A DNA stretch of 64,000 bases from NCBI GenBank assembly GCA_964587155.1, contig CAZPKF010000002.1, forward strand, positions 62,001-126,000, read 5' to 3'. Origin of the DNA: Hallerella sp964587155. GTDB taxonomy: Bacteria > Fibrobacterota > Fibrobacteria > Fibrobacterales > Fibrobacteraceae. The notes beneath the pieces were generated by a model that was not told the DNA's origin, did not search any database, and saw only the letters and a program-made list of their open reading frames with translations. Below are positions 24,972 through 34,664 of this stretch, one piece after another. Made by a program: the position numbers and the translations under genes. How positions within the stretch are numbered: the first letter of the stretch is position 1; each line of letters begins with the position of its first letter.

Positions 24972-25757
24972 ATGAAAAAAATTGCAGTGATCCTTTTGGT
25001 GATTTGTCCGTCTATTTGGTCGGGTGAAAATTCGGATGCGTTTTTTTATACGGGGAAGGTTCACGACGGGGGAATTCCGTTGCCGAGGGAAACCAGTTAC
25101 CAACAACAGGGATTTGGTGTGGGACTTGGGGCCGGAGCGCTTTTTCCGAGTGGAAAAAAATGCAATACCTTGGCACAGTGGCAGGGAACGCTTGAATATT
25201 ATTACGCGCCGTTTTTGAGTGCGGGCGGCTCTGTTCGCATGTATGGCGGAAACATTGACAAACAGTACATGATGATTTACCAGCGTTACCACACCCATTT
25301 GCGGTTGCACGGGTTGCTGTCACCGGATTGGTCTGTGTTTATCAGTCCGATGTTCGGATTTGAAACGACAAGCCTTTCGGAAATTCGCGAAGAGAAAGAA
25401 GAAAATTCAGGCAACCAGTTTGGAGTTTCTGACGAAAAGAAAGCGGAAATTTTGGGCTGTAACAATGAATACGATTTGGATGGATTTTCCGGAGGATTCT
25501 CCGTTGGTTCGGGGTATCGGTTAAGTGAAGACTGGGCGGTGACGGGGAGCGCGGGAGTGGAATACAGCACGGCGGGCGTTGGACAGCTCTCTTTGGCGCT
25601 TGGAGTGGGATTCAACATCCGAAACTATTGGAAATTTTTGAATGAAAATCTGTTGGGCAGTTGGATGGTTTTGGAGGTACTTTCCCATCGATATTTTACG
25701 GAAAAAACGGGTGCGTGGGGCGTTGCCGTTTTGCTTGCATTGGTCTTGAATATTTAG
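24972..25757 (+). CDS. Exported outer-membrane barrel-like protein
   Basis: 261 residues from the ATG at 24972; an in-frame GTG at 24960 would only lengthen the signal. Signal peptide MKKIAVILLVICPSIWSG. The rest is rich in Gly, Tyr and alternating strands (QGFGVGLGAGALFPSG, GTLEYYYAPFLSAGGSV, RYHTHLRLHGLLSPDWSVF, GFSVGSGYRLSEDWAVTGSAG, LSLALGVGFNI), suggesting an eight- to ten-stranded barrel. Ends in ALVLNI, without the usual terminal Phe. A TAGATT box lies about 20 bases upstream of the ATG. Divergent from the GH8 gene; no assigned function. Confidence 0.7.
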   Translation: MKKIAVILLVICPSIWSGENSDAFFYTGKVHDGGIPLPRETSYQQQGFGVGLGAGALFPSGKKCNTLAQWQGTLEYYYAPFLSAGGSVRMYGGNIDKQYMMIYQRYHTHLRLHGLLSPDWSVFISPMFGFETTSLSEIREEKEENSGNQFGVSDEKKAEILGCNNEYDLDGFSGGFSVGSGYRLSEDWAVTGSAGVEYSTAGVGQLSLALGVGFNIRNYWKFLNENLLGSWMVLEVLSHRYFTEKTGAWGVAVLLALVLNI

Positions 25758-26114
25758 CCGTTCTTTGAAAAGTCGCTTTTGTATTGAACGTATCGCTGAA
25801 AACGCCCTTGAAAAAATGATTGTTCATCTGATGGACACTGCTTTAGGAACCCCGTCTTCTATGCGTCAGCAGAACATCAAAGCCGATTTTCCCCACAAAA
25901 AAATTGGCGACAAAGTCGTATTTCAAAGACTGACAAAAAATCGGGAGGTGAAATTCCCCATTTTGCCGGATTATCGAAGTGACAAACATCCATTGCAAAG
26001 AATAGGCTTTTTGCTGCTTCTTGTAACATTTGAACGCACCCTTTCCAACAATCGTGCGGATAGAGTGAAATTTGAAAACTGGATTCTTTTAACGCCGTTC
26101 GGAATCCGGGACGG
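25758..26114. other. 357-base gene-free stretch
   Basis: Between the barrel gene and the convergent large lipoprotein gene. Open frames exist on both strands (about 100-120 codons) but neither shows a ribosome site, family motif or credible composition. I see no hairpin with a T-tract, tRNA or repeat. It may be decayed coding sequence. Confidence 0.4.
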
Positions 26115-28418
26115 TTATTTTTCTGGATAGGCGCAGCAGCGGAATGAAATGGATGGATCTGTGTAGAATGCAGCGGCACCCCGGTAAGAAACTTCTTTTC
26201 CGGTGAAGAAAACCGCTTCTGTGCGGATAGGCTCGTATGTCAGATTGCCGGCTAGCGCCTTGAGCCATTTTTCACCTCCGCGTCTGTATTCGGAAATTGG
26301 AGCGTAATCTTCACCAAGAGAATCTCCATCGGCGTTAGAAACTTTGAAGAACTGGATTGTGTCGGTAAAATCTTTTTGCGTCAAGATTTTGTACAGCGTC
26401 CGCAAGGTGTCTTGGACATAGCTGGTGTCGACTTTTGCCCCTTCGCGGTAAAGATAGACGGAATCTTGTGTGTAACCGGCACGGGAACGGTTCGGAATGA
26501 AATACGAAGTACACTTGGAAAGGGATTCTCTGGAGTCTCCTGTGTAATAAACGTAGCTGGAGCCGCGGAGAATATAAGGCAGCGTGTCGGATGTGCCAAT
26601 GACCCATTCCTGGAAGCCGCCAGACAGATTGCGGATTCCATCTGGACTGACACAAAGTTTGTCCCGGTTAGAAAAAGTCATGGCCGAAAGGGAATCGTCT
26701 GTACCAACGCCGCAATTGCGGTAGAGAAATTCCGCTGCCGAAAAATCGCTTTCTTCGATGAGCCCGTAAGAAGATTTTCCCTGGGCCATGCAGGCGCCCT
26801 TCCAATCGTTGGATTTGCAAAGGGAAATGGAAAATCCGTCTGCGGACATAGACTCGCATGCCTTGACCGCTTCTGTGTAAAGAACGTTGTGGGCGAACGT
26901 GGAATCGGAATCCATGTGCTCGAATTTTTCCATGCAGAAACGGGTAGAATCGTTTGTGCGCACGGGGACAAATCCTTTTGGACATTCCAAATCGGCTTCT
27001 GGGCCTTTGGAAACGAAAACGGTATCGACAAGAGCTTTGGAATAATATCCCGAAGAGTCCATGGAGCGGACCCGGAGAATTAGAGTGTCACCGGGGATTA
27101 CCCAGCGGATGGTGTCGGCAACGTAGGCACCGTTTGCTGTCACGTTCATCGAGTCGCCGTCGATGGAATAAGAGTCTGTGTATTTTTCGGAAGATATTCC
27201 GCCGGCGCCTTTTGCCGTTTGCCACGCAGAGCCGTTCCAAAGTTCTACAGTGTAACTTTTGACATGACGGAAGCAAAGAGATTCAAAGCATCCGTTGGGA
27301 ATGCGGATGGTGGAGTCGGCAGAAATTCCGCTTGTATCAGAGAGGGGATCCACGCTGCGCGGCCAATAAATAAGAATGCGGTTGGAATCAAGATGGGTAC
27401 GGGAAGGGTCGGCTGTATCGGGCCGTGTCCAAAGACGGTTTGCCATGAGAGGAGCCACTTTATCAGTAGTCATGAACAGCTGGTTCGTTTTGACAGAGCC
27501 GGAACCGGATGCGTTTCCCGCCGAATCCCAGGCGATGACGCCTATTGTGTAATTGCTTTCGGGACTAAGACCTTCGACGATCATGCGAAAACGGTTTGCG
27601 CTGTCGGATGAAAAATTAAACCCCTTTCCGTCGATGACGGCGATGCGCAAATAATTTTTAGAAGAAGACGAAGTCGTGTCTATCCAAATGGAATCGTTTG
27701 TGTAGCGGAAACGGTGATGCCTTAGCCAAAAATCTTTTCCGGTGGAATCCGTTTTCCCATCGTGTAAAATTTTCACTTTTGCATTGCGGATGTCTTGGGT
27801 TTCATTTTCGGCCCAAAGGAGCACATTGTAGCCGGCGATGGGGCCGGAAAGGCTTTCTGGCATATAATAATCGCGCTGGTCGGTTGGCCTAGACCAGTCT
27901 ATCGCCACTCCGGTTGTCCAGACGGAATCGGAAATCGTCACGAGGGATGGGGCGAGATCGTCGCCGAAGTGGACGTAAATGTGCTGAATGTCGCCGGATT
28001 CGCCGCCGTCGTTGTATTCGCTCCAGATAGCGATGGCTAAACTGTCTTGTGAAAGAAAATCTTTGACATGTTGCGTTAAATCCAGCGTGTCGTAAAGTTT
28101 TTCTGCGTTTTCAAAGGGAATTTGAATCGAATGTTCTTTTGCGCCGCTAGGAACGTCTGTTGCCGAATCGCCAACGTAAGTCGTGTCTATCCAAACGTGA
28201 AAACGGACAAGGGCTTCGGTTTCAATGGGAATCCGCCAGCGCAGGCGGTAACAGAAAGAAGTCGTGTCACTTTTGGAGGCGCACCCTCTTAAAATGGACA
28301 GGTCTTGAACGGCGCGTTCAAAGCGGAAGTCGTCGCTGTTGGAACTGTCGGAACAAGATGTTGCGGCAAAAATAGCGAAAAAGATAAAAACGGCAAGAAG
28401 GGGCTTTTTAAATTTCAT
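26115..28418 (-). CDS. Large lipoprotein with fibronectin-like repeats and a C-terminal FGE/sulfatase-modifying-like domain
   Basis: 767 residues from the ATG at 28418, supported by TAGGAGC and by a clean lipoprotein signal (LLAVFIFFAIFAATSC-S). The first 500 residues are beta-rich with many Asp/Ser/Thr and stretches such as IAGYNVLLWAENETQD and YTIGVIAWDSAGNASGSGS that look like fibronectin type III repeats. From about residue 495 (LECPKGFVPV-RFCMEKFEH) to the end the pattern is that of the formylglycine-generating-enzyme fold: EAVKACESM, FSISLCKSNDWKGAC, NLSGGFQEWV, ILRGSSY, FRCCAYPEK. Many cysteines suggest disulfides. In this group such domains usually bind ligands and need not be enzymes. 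Surface or periplasmic. Confidence 0.75.
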   Translation of the reverse strand: MKFKKPLLAVFIFFAIFAATSCSDSSNSDDFRFERAVQDLSILRGCASKSDTTSFCYRLRWRIPIETEALVRFHVWIDTTYVGDSATDVPSGAKEHSIQIPFENAEKLYDTLDLTQHVKDFLSQDSLAIAIWSEYNDGGESGDIQHIYVHFGDDLAPSLVTISDSVWTTGVAIDWSRPTDQRDYYMPESLSGPIAGYNVLLWAENETQDIRNAKVKILHDGKTDSTGKDFWLRHHRFRYTNDSIWIDTTSSSSKNYLRIAVIDGKGFNFSSDSANRFRMIVEGLSPESNYTIGVIAWDSAGNASGSGSVKTNQLFMTTDKVAPLMANRLWTRPDTADPSRTHLDSNRILIYWPRSVDPLSDTSGISADSTIRIPNGCFESLCFRHVKSYTVELWNGSAWQTAKGAGGISSEKYTDSYSIDGDSMNVTANGAYVADTIRWVIPGDTLILRVRSMDSSGYYSKALVDTVFVSKGPEADLECPKGFVPVRTNDSTRFCMEKFEHMDSDSTFAHNVLYTEAVKACESMSADGFSISLCKSNDWKGACMAQGKSSYGLIEESDFSAAEFLYRNCGVGTDDSLSAMTFSNRDKLCVSPDGIRNLSGGFQEWVIGTSDTLPYILRGSSYVYYTGDSRESLSKCTSYFIPNRSRAGYTQDSVYLYREGAKVDTSYVQDTLRTLYKILTQKDFTDTIQFFKVSNADGDSLGEDYAPISEYRRGGEKWLKALAGNLTYEPIRTEAVFFTGKEVSYRGAAAFYTDPSISFRCCAYPEK

Positions 28419-28697
28419 TGCTCCTAAGATACAAAAAGCGGAAAATGGGTGGGGAAGGAGAATTTGGAATTTTGGCGGTAATTCATAATTCATGAAGAAT
28501 GTGAAATGAGGAATCTTTCGTTGATGGGTTTCGCACGGAAAGCCTTTTCTGCGGTTGTGTTGATTTTTACACGGTTTAGGCGGCAAAGGCGAGCTGTTTT
28601 CGCAAAAAGAGGCTTCGCTCGACACCGCTTTGCAGACGGCGTGCCTTTTCTGCGAAAGGAAGCTGTTTACAAAATGGGAATGTCAGAAAGTTCAACG

Positions 28698-30497
28698 TTA
28701 AGAATTTCGAAGGATCTCTTGAATAAAAATTTTCCCATATTTTTTCAGTTTATAGGAACCGACTCCCGGAATGTCTGCAAATTCTTCTAGTGTTATCGGC
28801 CTTTGCAAGGCAATTTCAGAAAGAGTCTTGTCGTTAAAAATCGCATAGGCGGGAAGATTTTCCTTTTTGGCCAAATCCAAACGGAGTACGCGAAGTGCTT
28901 CGAACAATTCGTTTTGCAAAGTGGGCTTTTCTTCTTGCACTTTGGCAGCGGAGTCCGTGTCGCGGATTAGCGCCAGTTCCAATGTTTTTTGTCCGCGGAT
29001 GATTTCCCATCCATAGGGCGTGATGGAAAGATGCTGGTCGGTGGCGTAACTTTTGGAAATGGCTCCCAAATGCAAAAGTTGCATCAGATAAGCGTTCCAT
29101 TTTGCCGCCGGAGTCTTTTTCCCGGCTCCGAATGTTTTGAGAGTGTCGTAATGTTTTGCGAGTAATTCGGCAGGGCGATTCCCCCGGAGAATGTCGACAA
29201 TCATTTGGGCGTTTTCGGATTCTTTTGTCCGAGCAATGGCTGAGAGCGCCTTTTGCGCCAGGATGGTGCCGTTGAACCGTTGCGGAGGATTTTGACAAAT
29301 ATCGCAATTTCCACAGTCGTGGTCAAAGGTTTCGCCAAAATAACTCAGCAGAATGCGTCTTCTGCAAATAGGGCTTGTCGCATAATGTTCTATGCGGTGG
29401 AGCTTTTCAATTTGAACATTCCGTTCGCCACTCTCTTCCGCAAATTTGGCCAATTGCACCATGTCTTTGTCCGAGTAAAACAGGAGAGTTTCTGATGGCA
29501 TTCCGTCACGCCCGGCGCGTCCGATTTCCTGATAATAACCCTCCATGTTTTTGGGCGTGTTGTAATGGATGACGTAGCGGATATCGGGTTTGTCGATTCC
29601 CATGCCGAAAGCGGTCGTCGCACAGACGATTTGAATCCGGTCGCTTATAAAATCTTCTTGAATGCGGATTCTTTCTTGAGTTTCAAGCCCAGCATGGTAA
29701 GCTTCAGCTCGGAAAGAAAGTTCCCGCAATTCTTTTGCCAATGATTCGCATCCTTTGCGAGAAAGACAATAAATGATGCCGCTGTCCCTTTTGTGGCGCT
29801 TGAGAAATCCTTCGATTTCCCGGAGCTTTTCCCGTTTTCTGTAATTGATCTTAACAGAAAGGCTTAAGTTGGGCCTGTCGAAACTCGACAAGACGATGTT
29901 TTCTTTGGGAATGGAAAGCTGTTGTAAAATGTCTTTTCGGGTGACTTCGTCGGCTGTGGCGGTGAGTGCAATCAGCGGAATCTGCGGAAATCGTCTTCGC
30001 AGGGTGTAAAGTTCGGTGTATTCGGGCCGGAAATCGTGTCCCCATTGCGAAATGCAATGCGCTTCGTCAATGGCGAACAAGGAAATTTTTATTTTCGAAA
30101 GAAGATTTTCTAATTCGAACTGGATGCGCTCCGGTGAAAGGTAGAGCAATTTCAATTCGCCCCGGACCGCTTTTCTCCAAATCTCCTGAGCTTCTTCTTT
30201 TGTCGTGTGGCTGTTGAGCGCGGCGGCAGAAACTCCGTTTTCGGAGAGGTTGTCGACTTGGTCTTTCATCAAGGCTAACAGAGGTGAAACGACGATGCAT
30301 ATCCCGGGAAGAGCGAGAGCGGGAATCTGGTAGCAGATGGATTTTCCCCCACCAGTCGGTAACAAGGCTAGTGTGTCTTTGCCGGCGAACAGCTGTTTTA
30401 AAACCGCTTCTTGGGCGGGGCGAAACGCTTTGTATCCAAACGTTTCCTTTAAAAGTTTTTGAGCTTTTTGAAAAAGGGATTCTGCGGAGTACATCAT
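28698..30497 (-). CDS. recQ: ATP-dependent DNA helicase RecQ
   Basis: 599 residues. Superfamily 2 motifs in order: LLPTGGGKSICYQIPAL (Walker A, about residue 45), FAIDEAHCISQWGHDFRPEY (DEAH plus the RecQ aromatic loop), LTATADEVTRKDI, and IQIVCATTAFGMGIDKPDIR with QEIGRAGRDG (motif VI). Zinc-binding cysteines follow (CRRRILLSYFGE, CGNCDIC), then an RQC-like winged helix and a C-terminal HRDC domain (LFEALRVLRLDLA ... IPGVGSYKLKKYG). Unwinds 3'-5' in recombination repair. No ribosome site; TATTAT ends seven bases before the ATG. Confidence 0.95.
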   Translation of the reverse strand: MMYSAESLFQKAQKLLKETFGYKAFRPAQEAVLKQLFAGKDTLALLPTGGGKSICYQIPALALPGICIVVSPLLALMKDQVDNLSENGVSAAALNSHTTKEEAQEIWRKAVRGELKLLYLSPERIQFELENLLSKIKISLFAIDEAHCISQWGHDFRPEYTELYTLRRRFPQIPLIALTATADEVTRKDILQQLSIPKENIVLSSFDRPNLSLSVKINYRKREKLREIEGFLKRHKRDSGIIYCLSRKGCESLAKELRELSFRAEAYHAGLETQERIRIQEDFISDRIQIVCATTAFGMGIDKPDIRYVIHYNTPKNMEGYYQEIGRAGRDGMPSETLLFYSDKDMVQLAKFAEESGERNVQIEKLHRIEHYATSPICRRRILLSYFGETFDHDCGNCDICQNPPQRFNGTILAQKALSAIARTKESENAQMIVDILRGNRPAELLAKHYDTLKTFGAGKKTPAAKWNAYLMQLLHLGAISKSYATDQHLSITPYGWEIIRGQKTLELALIRDTDSAAKVQEEKPTLQNELFEALRVLRLDLAKKENLPAYAIFNDKTLSEIALQRPITLEEFADIPGVGSYKLKKYGKIFIQEILRNS

Positions 30498-30499
30498 TT

Positions 30500-30538
30500 T
30501 TAAAATAATAAAAGCCGTCTTGGAATATAAGACGGCTT
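30500..30538 (-). terminator. Terminator of htpG
   Basis: Perfect ten-bp stem AAGCCGTCTT/AAGACGGCTT (30512-30521, 30529-30538) followed on the minus strand by TTTATTATTTT. The same T-rich tract contains the TATTAT box (30510-30505) just ahead of recQ. Confidence 0.8.
30505..30510 (-). promoter_or_regulatory. -10-like box before recQ, inside the htpG terminator tail
   Basis: TATTAT ends seven bases upstream of the recQ ATG. Because it overlaps the T-tract of a terminator it could equally be just that tract. Confidence 0.3.
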
Positions 30539-30557
30539 CGATGAGGAATGTGAACGT

Positions 30558-32441
30558 TTAACGGATTTGTGCCGAAAGCAATTTGTTGATAGCTTGAACG
30601 TATTCGCCCGGATTTTCAAGTTGGGAACCTTCGGCGAGGACCGCTTCGCCGTAAAGGGCTTTCGGCCAATCTTCGAGAGGTTCTTTCTTTGAAACTTTTT
30701 CTTTCAACATTTTGCAAATCGGATGCTCCGGGTTGATTTCAAGAATACGCTTGGATTTGGTCACGGTCTGCCCCATGGCGGACATCATGCGCTCCATGTG
30801 ATGGCTCATGGCAGCTTCATCCGTGACGAGGCAGCACGGGCTGTCTTTCAAGCGGGACGATACGCGAACTTCCTTGATGTTTTTATCAAGAGTCTTTTGA
30901 AGTTCTTCACAAAGAGCCTTGAACTCGGTTTTGGAAGCTTCTTCCGCTTTCTTTTCGTCTTCGGTCTTTTCAAAATCGACGTCTCCGCGGCTGATGTCGT
31001 GGAATTTCTTCCCGTCGAATTCCGTCAGAGCGTTCATCATGAATTCATCGATAGGATCAGAAAGCAAGAGGACTTCGTAGCCTTTATTCTTGTACGCTTC
31101 GAGAATCGGACTAGCTGCGATGGCGTCTTTGTTCTCGCCGATAAGGAAGTAAATTTCCTTTTGTTCTTTCGGCATGTTTTTCACGTATTCTTCAAGGCTT
31201 GTGAATTTATCTCCGGATTTTGTCGTGCGGAACAGCGTGAGCTTTTTCAGTTCATCGAGATGTTCCCAGTTCATGTAGAAGCCCTCTTTCAGAACCATGC
31301 CGAGTTCTTTCCACCAGGCTTCGTATTTTTCGCGGTCCTTTTCTTTGATTTCAGAAAGTTTGTCGAGGACATCCTTGATAACGCGTTTGCGAATCGTCGT
31401 GATGATCTTGTTGGACTGGAGAATTTCACGGGAAACGTTCAGCGGCAAATCTTCGCTGTCGACGACACCGCGGACAAAGCGGAGCCATGGCGGCAGCAAA
31501 TCCTTGCAATCATCCATGATGAAAATTTTTTTGACGTAAAGTTTCAGTCCGTTGATGCGGTCGTTTTGCCAAATGTTGAACGGCGCTTTCGCCGGAATGT
31601 AAGTCAAAGTCCAAAATTCTTGAGAACCTTCGGCGTGGGAATGTTTCCATGCCAGCGGCTCGCCGCCTTCGTGAGAGACCGTCGCATAGAATTCCTTGTA
31701 TTGTTCTTCTTTGATTTCGTTTGCGCTTTGACGCCAAAGAGCCGGCTTGTCGTTCAGACGGGTAGGCTCTTTCGTTTCCATTTCGCCTTTGTCGTTCTTT
31801 GTCGGCTCATGGTGCAAATAGATGCCGTAAGAAACGAATTCGCTGTATTTGCGGACGATGGATTCCACGCCCCATTCTGTCGAAAATTCCGAGAAGTCTT
31901 CACCATCTTTCAAGTAAAGGGTGATCTTAGTTCCTACATCTTGTTTGGGCATGTCGGAAATTTCATAAGAGCCCGAACCGTCAGAACTCCAAAGGTATCC
32001 CGATTCTTCGCCCGCTTTCCGGGAAAGGACTTCGACTTTGTTCGCCACCATGAAAGCGGAATAGAAGCCCACGCCGAATTGCCCAATGAGATCGACATTC
32101 GTCTTGTCTGCCTCTTTGAGGTTTTGTACAAAATGCTTTGTTCCAGAACGGGCGATGGTTCCCAGGCAATTGACCAAATCTTCTTTGTTCATTCCCACGC
32201 CATTGTCTTCGACAGTCAGAGTCTTGTTCGTCGAATTGATGGAAAGGTCTATTTTCAGCTGGGTGCCTTCGGGCAAAAGTTTGGAATCGGAAAGGGAAAG
32301 GAAGCGGCGCTTGTCCAAGGCATCTGCCGCGTTCGAAATCAGTTCGCGGAGGAAAATTTCCTTGTTGCTGTAAAGGGAGTGGATCATCAAGTGGAGAAGA
32401 TCCTGCACTTCGGTTTGGAATTCTTTCTTTTCAGTAGCCAT
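30558..32441 (-). CDS. htpG: Chaperone HtpG (bacterial Hsp90)
   Basis: 627 residues, full length. The GHKL ATPase domain carries LRELISNAADALDKRR (ATP-binding Asn), VEDNGVGMNKEDL, and GQFGVGFYSAFMVA; the middle domain has FVRGVVDSEDLPLNVSREILQ, the Hsp90 signature with the catalytic Arg; the C-terminal dimerization part ends near AMGQTVTKSKRILEINPEHP. Works as a dimer with DnaK on client proteins. Ribosome site GGAGA. No CIRCE element is visible upstream, so heat control, if any, is by another route. Confidence 0.96.
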   Translation of the reverse strand: MATEKKEFQTEVQDLLHLMIHSLYSNKEIFLRELISNAADALDKRRFLSLSDSKLLPEGTQLKIDLSINSTNKTLTVEDNGVGMNKEDLVNCLGTIARSGTKHFVQNLKEADKTNVDLIGQFGVGFYSAFMVANKVEVLSRKAGEESGYLWSSDGSGSYEISDMPKQDVGTKITLYLKDGEDFSEFSTEWGVESIVRKYSEFVSYGIYLHHEPTKNDKGEMETKEPTRLNDKPALWRQSANEIKEEQYKEFYATVSHEGGEPLAWKHSHAEGSQEFWTLTYIPAKAPFNIWQNDRINGLKLYVKKIFIMDDCKDLLPPWLRFVRGVVDSEDLPLNVSREILQSNKIITTIRKRVIKDVLDKLSEIKEKDREKYEAWWKELGMVLKEGFYMNWEHLDELKKLTLFRTTKSGDKFTSLEEYVKNMPKEQKEIYFLIGENKDAIAASPILEAYKNKGYEVLLLSDPIDEFMMNALTEFDGKKFHDISRGDVDFEKTEDEKKAEEASKTEFKALCEELQKTLDKNIKEVRVSSRLKDSPCCLVTDEAAMSHHMERMMSAMGQTVTKSKRILEINPEHPICKMLKEKVSKKEPLEDWPKALYGEAVLAEGSQLENPGEYVQAINKLLSAQIR

Positions 32442-32712
32442 TTTATCTCCATTTATTCAATAGATGTTTCAAAATAAAACAGTTCAGTGTTTCAAAAAGA
32501 AAAACTCAAAATCCGAGAAAGTCTTTTGCAGGGGATTTCCTCGAATTTTGCGGAGGACTGTTCTAAATCCACGCCTAGAAATGCAAGAATCGTGCCAAAG
32601 AAAATGGAAAATCCGCAATTGCGGAAGAGAATGAAATGAAGCTTTGAAATTTGGAATAGATTAGAGTAAATTTCATCCGCTATCCAAAATAGGCATAGAC
32701 AAGGTGAGAACG

Positions 32713-33756
32713 ATGGATAAATTCAGCGCAAAAACTAGGGAACTTTACGGTGATGTCTTAAGGTGGATTGCCGCGTTTTCTGTCGTATTTCAGCATACGG
32801 TCACATCGGTCTGGTACTTTACACCGGTAAAGACGGATGAATGGCTGGTTCTCAATTTTTTCAACAGCATTGCCCGTTTTGGCGTGGGCGTTTTTTTCAT
32901 GCTCAGCGGCGCGTTCATGTTGTCGCCGGATTATGCACATCCGCCGAAAAAAATTTTCACAAAAAATCTTCCCCGCATTTTGCTGCTGCTCCTATTTTGG
33001 GTCGTCTTTTATGGCGTTGTCAATGTGGCTGCCGAAGGGGGAAGTCTTGGGGAGCTTTTCGCCACGCCGCTGCTGTTGTTTACTCAGCCACAAACGCATC
33101 TGTGGTTCCTTTACGTACTCGCAGGACTTTATGTTTTAACTCCTCCGTTGCGGGTGTTTACAAAATACGCATCGCCGCAAATGGTGCTGTATGTCATCGG
33201 TATTTTCTTTTGCTTTGGCCTGTTGCTTCCCATGGTGAACCATCTCTTAGAACGGCTCGCGGATTTTACTCTTTACAAGAATATCCGGATACAGGGATGC
33301 TCCACATTTGCCGGTTTTTATCTGGCGGGATTTTATTTGGCCCATTATGGGTTGAAACCGCGGTGGCGAAAAATTCTCTACGCATCGGCGATTTTTTCGT
33401 GGGCTGTCGCATTCCTTTCTTCGACTTACTTTTCTTTGGAACACGCAAGGCCCAATGAATATTTTTTGGGGAATTTCCGACCGATGACTTTTTTGATGGC
33501 GGCGGGGATTTTTTGCTTCGTCCGGGAACATTACAGGGGAATGAAGAATCACAGCCGTTTGCGTATTTCGGAGTGTATGCTGGGCGTGTATCTGGTTCAC
33601 CCGCTGTTCATCAAACTTTTTTACAGTACGGATTTGTCCTTGTTGAATCCGCATCCGGTTTTTACGGTTCCCCTTGCCGCTGTTGTCTTTTTTTCGCTTT
33701 CCTTGGGGGTGACTTTGTTGTTGCGGTGTTTGCCCGGGCTGCGCAACATGATGTAA
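32713..33756 (+). CDS. Membrane acyltransferase, acyltransferase-3 family
   Basis: 347 residues from the ATG at 32713, with AAGGTGAG seven bases upstream. About ten hydrophobic segments. The first helices have the family hallmark LRWIAAFSVVFQHTV (catalytic-type His in VxxH) followed by FGVGVFFMLSGAFML. Later RISECMLGVYLVHPLFIKLF gives the usual Y-x-x-H-P near the end. These enzymes put acetyl or other acyl groups on cell-surface sugars. No polysaccharide cluster is next to it. A terminator follows directly. Confidence 0.85.
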   Translation: MDKFSAKTRELYGDVLRWIAAFSVVFQHTVTSVWYFTPVKTDEWLVLNFFNSIARFGVGVFFMLSGAFMLSPDYAHPPKKIFTKNLPRILLLLLFWVVFYGVVNVAAEGGSLGELFATPLLLFTQPQTHLWFLYVLAGLYVLTPPLRVFTKYASPQMVLYVIGIFFCFGLLLPMVNHLLERLADFTLYKNIRIQGCSTFAGFYLAGFYLAHYGLKPRWRKILYASAIFSWAVAFLSSTYFSLEHARPNEYFLGNFRPMTFLMAAGIFCFVREHYRGMKNHSRLRISECMLGVYLVHPLFIKLFYSTDLSLLNPHPVFTVPLAAVVFFSLSLGVTLLLRCLPGLRNMM

Positions 33757-33757
33757 A

Positions 33758-33783
33758 AAGGATGCTTGCGCATCCTTCGTTTT
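33758..33783 (+). terminator. Terminator after the acyltransferase gene
   Basis: Eight-bp stem AAGGATGC/GCATCCTT with a four-base loop, then CGTTTTA. Confidence 0.75.
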
Positions 33784-33812
33784 ACCTTGAGGTTGGGAAA
33801 ATTTTAAAATCG

Positions 33813-34652
33813 TTAAGCTTTGATGAATAAAAGGCCCAAAATTCCGGCGGTCCACAGATAATAGGAGAAGTAGTGAAACTTTCCATTTTGTACAAAGTTC
33901 ATCAGCCATTTGAGGGCGAAAATTCCCGCAGTGAAAGCAACGAACATTCCAACGAGAAGGGCTGCAGAAAACGTGTCGTTATTTGCGCAATGAAGAATCA
34001 TTTCCTTATTTTCTATTGGATTATACGTCTGGCATTTGAACCATTTGATGAAGTCAATCAACGCAGCTCCGCCCACGGCGGGAATGCTCATTAAAAATGA
34101 AAATTCACCGGCGTATTTGCGGTTAACTCCAAGGAAAAGCATCGAAGATATGGTGGAGCCGCTGCGGCTGATGCCGGGAATGCAGGCTACGCCTTGGGTG
34201 ATTCCCGTGAGAATGGCGCGCCACCAGTTCATTTGAACTCCGGGTTCTTCGGGGTGGTTCGCTCCGGTCTTTGCCCATTTGGAAAGGAAAAGAATCGTTC
34301 CTGTGAAGAGCAGGGCTATGCAAACGGCGCGGGGATTGGTGAAAAAGGATTCAATTTGATCCTTAAATCCAAGTCCGATGATTGCTGTCGGAATGGAAGC
34401 TAGTACAATGTAGCCAGCTTCTTTTAATTGAACCGGATCGCGTTTGATGCATCCGACGAGAATGTTCCAAATTTTTTTTCGAAAAATGACAAAAATGGAA
34501 AACAGTGTTCCTGCATGCAGCATGATGTCGAAGAACATTCCGACTTCTTTCATGCCGAGCAAATTCTTGCCAAGGACCAAATGTCCGGAACTGGATATGG
34601 GGAGAAATTCGGCGAGGCCTTGGAGCAGGCCTAAAAGGATGGATTCAAACAT
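33813..34652 (-). CDS. uppP: Undecaprenyl-diphosphatase (BacA/UppP type)
   Basis: 279 residues, eight or so membrane helices. Both active-site motifs are present: LLQGLAEFLPISSSGHL near the N-terminus (Glu-rich motif plus Ser) and CIPGISRSGSTISSML near residue 160 (PGxSRSxxT). The enzyme dephosphorylates undecaprenyl diphosphate so the carrier can be reused for peptidoglycan and other envelope sugars; it also gives bacitracin tolerance. No Shine-Dalgarno; TATTAT at 34664-34659 ends six bases before the ATG. Confidence 0.96.
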   Translation of the reverse strand: MFESILLGLLQGLAEFLPISSSGHLVLGKNLLGMKEVGMFFDIMLHAGTLFSIFVIFRKKIWNILVGCIKRDPVQLKEAGYIVLASIPTAIIGLGFKDQIESFFTNPRAVCIALLFTGTILFLSKWAKTGANHPEEPGVQMNWWRAILTGITQGVACIPGISRSGSTISSMLFLGVNRKYAGEFSFLMSIPAVGGAALIDFIKWFKCQTYNPIENKEMILHCANNDTFSAALLVGMFVAFTAGIFALKWLMNFVQNGKFHYFSYYLWTAGILGLLFIKA

Positions 34653-34658
34653 GATGAA

Positions 34659-34664
34659 ATAATA
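34659..34664 (-). promoter_or_regulatory. -10-like box for a leaderless uppP message
   Basis: TATTAT with a six-base gap to the ATG at 34652. It overlaps the T-rich side of the next terminator, so the call is tentative. Confidence 0.35.

Noticed and set aside
25765..26130. About 120-codon frame in the gene-free stretch
   Set aside because: No ribosome site, no motif, and it runs into the end of the convergent lipoprotein gene.
28541..28650. Short direct repeats CCTTTTCTGCG upstream of the large lipoprotein gene
   Set aside because: Only two copies of 11 bases, irregular spacing; not a CRISPR or iteron array.
30723..32477. 584-codon open frame on the plus strand, antisense to htpG
   Set aside because: It mirrors htpG codon for codon, has no family motif or ribosome site, and htpG is unmistakable.
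32442..32703. CIRCE operator for HrcA upstream of htpG
   Set aside because: No TTAGCACTC-N9-GAGTGCTAA-like repeat seen.
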